From: Phocoena phocoena
Taxonomy: Eukaryota; Chordata; Mammalia; Artiodactyla; Phocoenidae
Reading direction: 5' to 3'
Assembly: GCF_963924675.1 (NCBI RefSeq)
Contig: NC_089224.1
Coordinates: forward strand, 71,099,464 to 71,163,463
DNA: 64,000 bases
Below, one piece after another: positions 58,165 through 64,000 of this stretch (position 1 is the first letter of the stretch; each line of letters starts with the position of its first letter). The translations under genes and the position numbers were made by a program. The notes under the pieces are model-generated. The model had not been told where the DNA came from. It made no database searches and saw nothing but the letters and a program-made list of their open reading frames with translations.

Positions 58165-59763
58165 TTTGGGTGTCATGGCTGCTATTGATATGTGTAGTTT
58201 GCAGAGTTTTAGTCTGGTGGTGAATGTCTTCCTTCCTTAAGAAGGAAGCATTAACCTTCTTTCCTCTGGGCAACTGTAGAGATTATCATATTCTATAATT
58301 ATTTGTCTACTTCTCCCTATTCCCAATTGATATCAGCTTTTTGAGGGCAGGAAAAATGTCTGTATTTGCAACAACTTTATGTGCCTGGCATATAGAAGTT
58401 CCTTGATAATGAGAGATAGAACATATCTATGACTATATCCATATAGCTTGTCAGTAGGAGTTGTATTAAAACTTGTTGCAAAAGCTTGTGTGTTATTTAT
58501 TTGGTAACATTATTTCCTGCCAGCTTATGATAGAATGGTAAAATCCACAAGGCTGAAATTCTTCAAGCACAGCCAAAGTAAGATGAACTTTTTGTCTTAA
58601 ATGGCTGTGTCTCCAGTGGAGGGTGGGAGTGAAGTAAAACTGGTTTTGGCCTGGTTCCTGGTGAACTGTGACTAAGGGGTTGTTAATGACTTTCCTCTTT
58701 GAGTTAGAGATTGTCAGTCCTCAGGAGAAAAACTGGGGAGTTCAGCATTCTATCTTGAAAAGACTCCTCTTATTTTACCCATGACAGAAGCTGAAATTCT
58801 TTTCTCCCTCTGTTCAGAATGATATGGTCAGTATCGTGGATTATCTGTTTTTTAGTCTGTTTCACCTTAAGTCAGTCAATTCCTGATAAGGATGAAAGTA
58901 TTTACCTAGCTTGTGAAAATATCCAATGTTTTATTATAAAGAACCCTGGCTAGTGAGGTCACCTCTCCACTGTAGCATCTCCTTTGTATGTTCAGAGGAA
59001 TTTTCTCTAATAGTGTGAAAATTGACAACAGTGGCACTGGGACAAAGCTAGGGCTATCTGGTAATATCCAGGTGAAGCGATCGTGTCATCACCCAAAAGA
59101 AAACCTACTGGAGGGACTGGACTATCTGTCTTTGTAGAAAGCAGGTCCCACATTAAAAGTGGCCAGTAGGTAAGAATTTCATGAAGAATATAAAGTAAAA
59201 CTAAGTGTTCTAAACTTACCCATCCTAATTTAAATGAATGTTAAAGGCTTGAAAACATATCCTTGCAGGTGCAGATTCTGTTTATCGCAGTTATAGGTTT
59301 CAGTGGTACTCAATAAAGTTCTCCAAAATTAAGAGCAGTGCCCAAAGCACCAGTTACCCAAAGACCTAGATGAACGCCTTTCTTCCACAAACTACAGAAA
59401 ACAGTAGGTCGTATTGCATTTTCATTAGATGTTTAATTATCATAGACCCTCCCAAAACATTTTATCTACAACCTCTAAATTCATTTCGCTTGGGATCACA
59501 GGAGTTAGTCTATTAGAGTGATTTTCAATAAAGTCTGGCTTTAAATTAAGACCGTCTGGCTTTCACAGATCAAGGAGCAGGTAGGAAATCTGTTGTGCCC
59601 TCCAGACCACCAGGACTATAAACTGATTTGAAGCTCTGGTCTCATGGAATGTTTCCTCTCTGGGCAGCTATCCAGAGACAACAGTAAAGAGGGCAATTAT
59701 CTTGTTTTGTAGTCATTCGTAGTCATTCTCTCTCATATCAAAACATTTCTTTTTCAAGTTTAT
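58165..59763. other. Single-copy sequence, no gene seen
   Basis: No repeat family or ORF of note in 1.6 kb. Confidence 0.4.
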
Positions 59764-59968
59764 TTATTTATGTTTTGCGGTATGCGGGCCTCTCACTGTT
59801 GTGGCCTCTCCCGTTGTGGAGCACAGGCTCCGGACGCGCAGGCTCAGTGGCCATGGCTCACGGGCCCAGCCGCTCCGCGGCATGTGGGATCTTCCCGGAC
59901 CGGGGCACAAACCCGCGTCCCCTGCATCGGTAGGCGGACTCTCAACCACTGCGCCACCAGGGAAGCCC
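59764..59968 (-). mobile_element. CHR SINE (short, GC-rich form), complete
   Basis: On the minus strand it begins 'ggggcttccctggtggcgca'; the body is close to the copies at 57,190 and 63,837. The tail is short and A/T-mixed ('aaacataaataaata'). The target-site duplication caagtttat lies at 59,755-59,763 and 59,969-59,977. It forms an inverted pair with 57,190-57,400, about 2.4 kb away. Confidence 0.93.
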
Positions 59969-59977
59969 CAAGTTTAT

Positions 59978-60234
59978 ATTTTAAAACAAAAATTTTCTAT
60001 TAATGTGAAAGAATCATCTGACAAATCTTTATTACATTTGTCAAAGGATATTTTGCTCCTGGGGGAATTATCAATCAGAATATGAACCTGAAAAAACATA
60101 TCTAAAATCCCTATTATCACTGTTTTCCTATATTTACCCTTATAGAGCAAGCAGCTGAGAACTGAAGAGGTAACCTTCCTTCCAGAGTTTCCAAGTAGGA
60201 AGGACAAAGGCTCTTATCTTCCTTGAAAAATTTG
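59978..60234. other. Single-copy spacer
   Basis: Nothing recognised between the SINE and an old L1. Confidence 0.4.
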
Positions 60235-61170
60235 TGATAGCATCATATGTCATTAGGAAAATGAAAATTAAAACAACAGTGAGATACTACTACACACACA
60301 TTAGAATGGTCAGTATCTGGAGCACTGACAACAGCAAATGCTGGTGAGGATGTGCAGCAATAGGAACTCTCATTCATTGCTGGTGGGAGTGCAAAATGGT
60401 ACCGGCACTTTGGAAGACAGTTGGGTAGCTTCTAAAAAACTCTAAGCATCCTCTTACCATATGATCCCGCAACCGTGCTTCTTGTTACTTACCCAAAGGA
60501 ACTGAAAACTTATGTCCACACAAAAACCTGCACACAGATGTCTATAGCAGCTTTATTCATAATTGCCGAAACTTGGAAGCAACCAAGATGTCCTTCAGTA
60601 GTTGAATGGATAAACTTTTGTGTACACAGACAATGGAATACTATTCAGCATTAAGAAGAAATGAAGACATAGAGAAAACTTAAATGCATATTACTAAATG
60701 AAAGAAGCCAAGCTGTAAAGTCAAAATACTGTATGAGTTCAACTGTATGACATTCTGGAAAAGGCAAAACTATGGAGACAGTAAAAAGATCAGTGGTTGC
60801 CAGAGGATAGATGGGGGTGTTAGGAGGGGTAGGCGAATAGGAGGAGCACAGAGGATTTTTAGGGCAGTGAAACTGCTTCATATGACACTATAATGGTGGA
60901 TATATGTTATTACACATTTGTCCAAACACAGAATGTTCAACACCAAGAGTGAACCTTAATGTAAACTATGGCGTTTGGGGGATTTTGATTATGGTATAGG
61001 TTCATCAGTTGTAACAAATGTACCCCTCTGGTCGGGGATGTTGATAACGAGGAAAGCTATGTCTGGGTGGGGACATACGCATACATAGGGGGTATATGGG
61101 AAATCTCTGTATCTCTTCTCAATTTTTCTGTGACCCTAAGCCTGCTGTAACAAAAAGCCTTTTTTTCCTA
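60235..61170 (+). mobile_element. Old L1M 3' portion with 3'UTR
   Basis: ORF2 end landmarks in order: 'gtgagatactactacacaca', 'cattgctggtgggagtgcaa', 'ccatatgatcccgcaaccgt', 'acttggaagcaaccaagatg', 'caatggaatactattcagca'. Then a 3'UTR with 'cagtggttgccagaggatag' and 'aatgtaccc', ending 'taagcctgctgtaacaaaaa'. No open frame. Old subfamily, clearly different from L1-A and L1-B. Confidence 0.85.
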
Positions 61171-62055
61171 ATATATAAATAAACCCAGCATTTATTTTTT
61201 TAAAATCTATTATAGTTTAATTTATGGACTAGAGAATGAAAAACATACCTGATTATGAAACAAAAGGATATTAACTCCAGATACTGCCTAGTCTTCATAA
61301 GGTCAAAGAACAGGGTGATTATCTAAGTTTTACGTCTTAAAAGTGATGGATCATGAAGAAAGATTAATAGATATCTCATTCTACCTCTTCCAGAACAGGG
61401 CCAGACCAGATTGCTAATTACCGGAGGGCCAAATAAACAGAGGGCACTCAGTTTTGGAAGACATCATTCATTCATTCATTCATTCATTGTACACATTTTT
61501 TGTTCAATAAACAAGTGAAGGAACCCCATTTAGATGGCATAACAACATTCTGTGGGCATTTAGAACGTATCTTGAAGCAGCCTCTTCTGTATGAGAGCCC
61601 TTTCGCAAAGAACCTATCTAGCCAACAGGAAAAACCAGGAAAGCTAGCAGCTGCTTAAATTTGGGCAGGCCCTGATGATTTATTCTGATGCAACAAGCAA
61701 TGGAATCTAAACATGGTATGGGAGGCAAAGAAAAGAAAGAAGGAAAGGAAGTTTGGTGACTCTGCTTATACAGGAGCCTTCTCTCAGCATTAATGTAAGA
61801 CAAGGAAATGGCATTTTTATTTTCCATTAAAATTCAACAAGCATCAAAGTCAGAAAACAGATCGTCTTTCCCCACGGCTGGAAGCATATAGAAACAGATG
61901 AGCAGGTGCGTTCTGCTGGGTGCTGCTGGGGGTTTCACTAACCCAGATCTGTCAACCTGTATGTGAGTACAAACTTGTAGGGAGGAGGAGAAGAGACTGA
62001 GGAGGGCTGGGTGGATCCCTGTTCAAGCAGACAAGCAAGCCCTCGGCAAGTTCTG
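61171..62055. other. Single-copy sequence with a (TTCA)n patch
   Basis: A short (attc)n run at about 61,466-61,488. No gene recognised. Confidence 0.45.
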
Positions 62056-62059
62056 GAAG

Positions 62060-62590
62060 ACACTTCCTTCCTTCATTCCACAAGTCTGTACGGAATCCCT
62101 TCTGTGCACCAAGACGTGGCAGTGCTCTCAGGTTGCCCCCAGTCTAATGGAAGAGACAGATAAGCAAGCAGGCGACTGCAACACAGTGTTGAAGGGTCAT
62201 ATATAAGAGCTCTAAGAGCATAATCAAGGGCATTTACTTTTGGCCTGGGTGGTTCAGGGAAGGCTTTGTAGGGGAGGTACCATCTAGGTTGATACTCAAA
62301 AGATGAATAAGCCAGGTGACACCCCAATAGTGTGGACAGGAGAGGGGGGCAGGGGAGCAGAGAGGAGGCAACAGATGATGGCATTGGCAGAGTTCACAGC
62401 ATGTTCAGACGCCTGGAGAAGAAAGGCAACGTGGCACGTTGGGAACCGACAAATAGTGCGTGAGGCTGAAGCATGTTCTGGAGAGAGAAGCGAGGCTGAA
62501 GAGCTGAGGAAAGGAAGACTGGTATACATCACACTAAGGGCTTTGAATTTGCATCAAAGAGTCTCAAAGGCTCTGCTCTGGACACTTTTG
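62060..62590 (-). mobile_element. L2 LINE relic, 3' end
   Basis: Inverted L2 3' end: 'ggaatcccttctgtgcacca', 'gggtggttcagggaaggctt', 'gtaggggaggtaccatctag', then 'gcatgttctggagagagaag'. The 155-codon plus-strand frame at 62,303-62,770 lies antisense to it and has no domain. Confidence 0.7.
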
Positions 62591-63190
62591 GAACCTCTGT
62601 ATAATGTGGATTGTGTGGAGGAGGGGCCGCACCCCACACATGGCGCCTTTCACATACCTCAGGGCACTGAAGAGAGTTGTTTATATCTCTTCACCCCACA
62701 TCAGTTATCAGTATCTGAAGGGCAAAGAACAGTCTTTGAAAATGTCTATATTTCCTCACTCTGGGGGTAAATAACCTATCGGGACCTGCTGTGTTGAGGG
62801 CAGGACACAGGCAAAAACACATAGGCAAAAGTGCTAGTCACTTCAAAACAAGACAACCACCAACCTTTCCAGCACTCTGTGAATCCAGTGCCATTGGCGG
62901 GTAATAGTCATGGCAGGCGAACAGTGTAGTAATTGGCTCTTTGGACAACAATTGCACATTTCAAGACATTTCTCTGCCCTTTCAGTACATTAACAGTAAT
63001 GAGGCCAGTTATCAAAACAACTGCCTGCCTTTCTCCAACAGGGCAGGCATTTCCCACCAGGGGGCAAACTATGAATCAATCCCTTGAAGATTTTTAAAAA
63101 GGTAACTATTTGAGAACTGTGATTTTGCGATCTTTGAGTAATCATATAGTGACTACGCAGGGAAAGGAAGCGGGCTGAATAGCAGCAGCC
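62591..63190. other. Single-copy sequence, no gene seen
   Basis: Nothing identified. Confidence 0.4.
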
Positions 63191-63199
63191 TTAACGGTG

Positions 63200-63400
63200 C
63201 AGGAAGCATAGTTCATTCCTTCATTCAGACGTTTATGGAAACACCACCATGCATCAGGTGATGGAAATTGAAAGACAGATCCAGCACTGATGCTGTGCTC
63301 AGGGCCTCACAGGATGGGTGGTGTGATGAGGGATGGGGCACAGTCGTTATAACACAGCAGGGTAAGTGCTGTGACACGGACCTGTCAGAGGTCCTGGGGA
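63200..63400 (-). mobile_element. L2 LINE 3' end fragment
   Basis: Starts 'cattccttcattcagacgtt' as the inverted L2 tail does, with 'ctgtgctcagggcctcacag' and 'gggtaagtgctgtgacacgg' following. Separate from the piece at 62,060. Confidence 0.6.
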
Positions 63401-63454
63401 AGCGGCGGGGGGGTGGATGGTGAAGGGGACAGGGGCTCAGCCTGGGGCTGTCTA

Positions 63455-63836
63455 GTGGGTCGAATGGTGGCTCTCCCAAAGGTATGTCCACCCAGAACCT
63501 GTACACCTGACCTTGTTTGGAAAAAGAGTCTTTGCAGATATAATTCAGTTAAGGATCTCCAGATGAGATCATTCTGGATTCGGGGGGGCTCTTAATCCTA
63601 TGGCAGTGTCCCTGCAAGAGACAGAAAAGAAGACAAAGACATAGAAGAGAAGGCCATGTGAGGATGGAGGTGGAAAGAGTTTTGTTGCCAAAAGCTAAGG
63701 AATGCTTACAGCCACCAAGCTGGCAGAGCCAAGACAGGACTCTCCCCTGGTGCCTTCAGAGGGAGTGTGGCTCCACCCACACCGTGATTTCAGACTTCTG
63801 ACCTCTAGAATCATGTGGGAATACATTTCTGTTGTT
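63455..63836 (+). mobile_element. MaLR LTR (MLT1-like), interrupted by a SINE
   Basis: Typical order: 'gtgggtcgaatggtggctct', 'accttgtttggaaaaagagt', 'gaaggccatgtgaggatgga', 'gacttctgacctctagaatc', 'gggaatacatttctgttgtt'. It breaks off there at a CHR SINE; the last bases of the LTR ('aagccacccag' type) should lie beyond the window. Confidence 0.8.
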
Positions 63837-64000
63837 GGGCTTCCCTGGTGGCGCAGTGGTTCAGAGTCCGCCGGCCGATGCAGGGGACGCGGGTTCGTGC
63901 CCCGGTCTGGGAAGATCCCACATGCCGCGGAGCGGCTGGGCCCGTGAGCCATGGCCGCTGAGCCTGCGCGTCCGGAGCCTGTGCTCCGCAGCGGGAGAGG
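63837..64000 (+). mobile_element. CHR SINE (short, GC-rich form), cut by the window end
   Basis: The head 'gggcttccctggtggcgcag', B-box 'gggttcgtgcc' and CpG-rich body are present up to 'cagcgggagagg', then the window stops. The tail and right target-site duplication are not visible. It sits in the 3' part of an MLT1-like LTR. Confidence 0.95.

Noticed and set aside
62303..62770. 155-codon plus-strand open frame
   Set aside because: Most of it is antisense to an L2 3' end, with no domain or exon borders.

Overview
This is a stretch of mammalian nuclear DNA with no recognisable host protein-coding exon, tRNA or rRNA gene. The best clue to the source is a tRNA-Glu-type SINE with the start 'gggcttccctggtggcgcag', followed by a pol III B-box and a GC-rich body. 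It occurs in five (nearly) complete copies plus a 54-bp stub, with three longer or older relatives. These are CHR-family SINEs of Cetartiodactyla. The abundance of the short, GC-rich, little-diverged form points to a whale or dolphin genome. This identification rests on recall of the family, not on a database search.

Layout. 1-3.5 kb: old L1 remnants in both orientations, one split by a CHR SINE. 3.5-9 kb: mostly single-copy sequence with a MIR, an LTR-like relic, and an old L1 interrupted by a CHR-1 SINE. 9-10.9 kb: an L2 relic interrupted by another CHR-1 SINE. 11.9-12.3 kb: a MaLR LTR. 12.84-20.01 kb: an almost full-length L1 on the minus strand (L1-A), bounded by a 14-bp target-site duplication and sitting in an older L1; it keeps a roughly 2-kb 5'UTR with a CpG-rich block, ORF1 and ORF2, all decayed. 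20-31 kb: L2, SINE and MIR relics in single-copy sequence. 31-43 kb: MaLR LTRs, L1 and L2 pieces, and an 11 x 28-bp minisatellite at 39.1-39.4 kb. 43.43-47.67 kb: a second L1 on the minus strand (L1-B), cut off in ORF1 but spanning all of ORF2. 48.07-48.41 kb: a recent, 5'-truncated L1 tail with a perfect 16-bp target-site duplication. 48.4-57 kb: mostly single-copy with microsatellites. 57-64 kb: CHR SINEs, two MER5-type elements, an old L1, L2 pieces, and an MLT1-like LTR split by a CHR SINE that runs off the window.

Nothing here works as an operon or pathway. The biology visible is retrotransposition: L1 supplies the reverse transcriptase and endonuclease, and the CHR SINEs, with pol III promoters and A-rich tails, are products of that machinery. 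Both long L1 copies are dead: L1-A has stops and frameshifts and has lost the RT catalytic Asp pair (FSVD in place of FADD); L1-B keeps FADD but is frameshifted and lacks a promoter. Whether the single-copy parts are intronic or intergenic cannot be decided from the sequence alone. I found no convincing sign of an undescribed biological system; the findings are features of repeat structure and insertion history.
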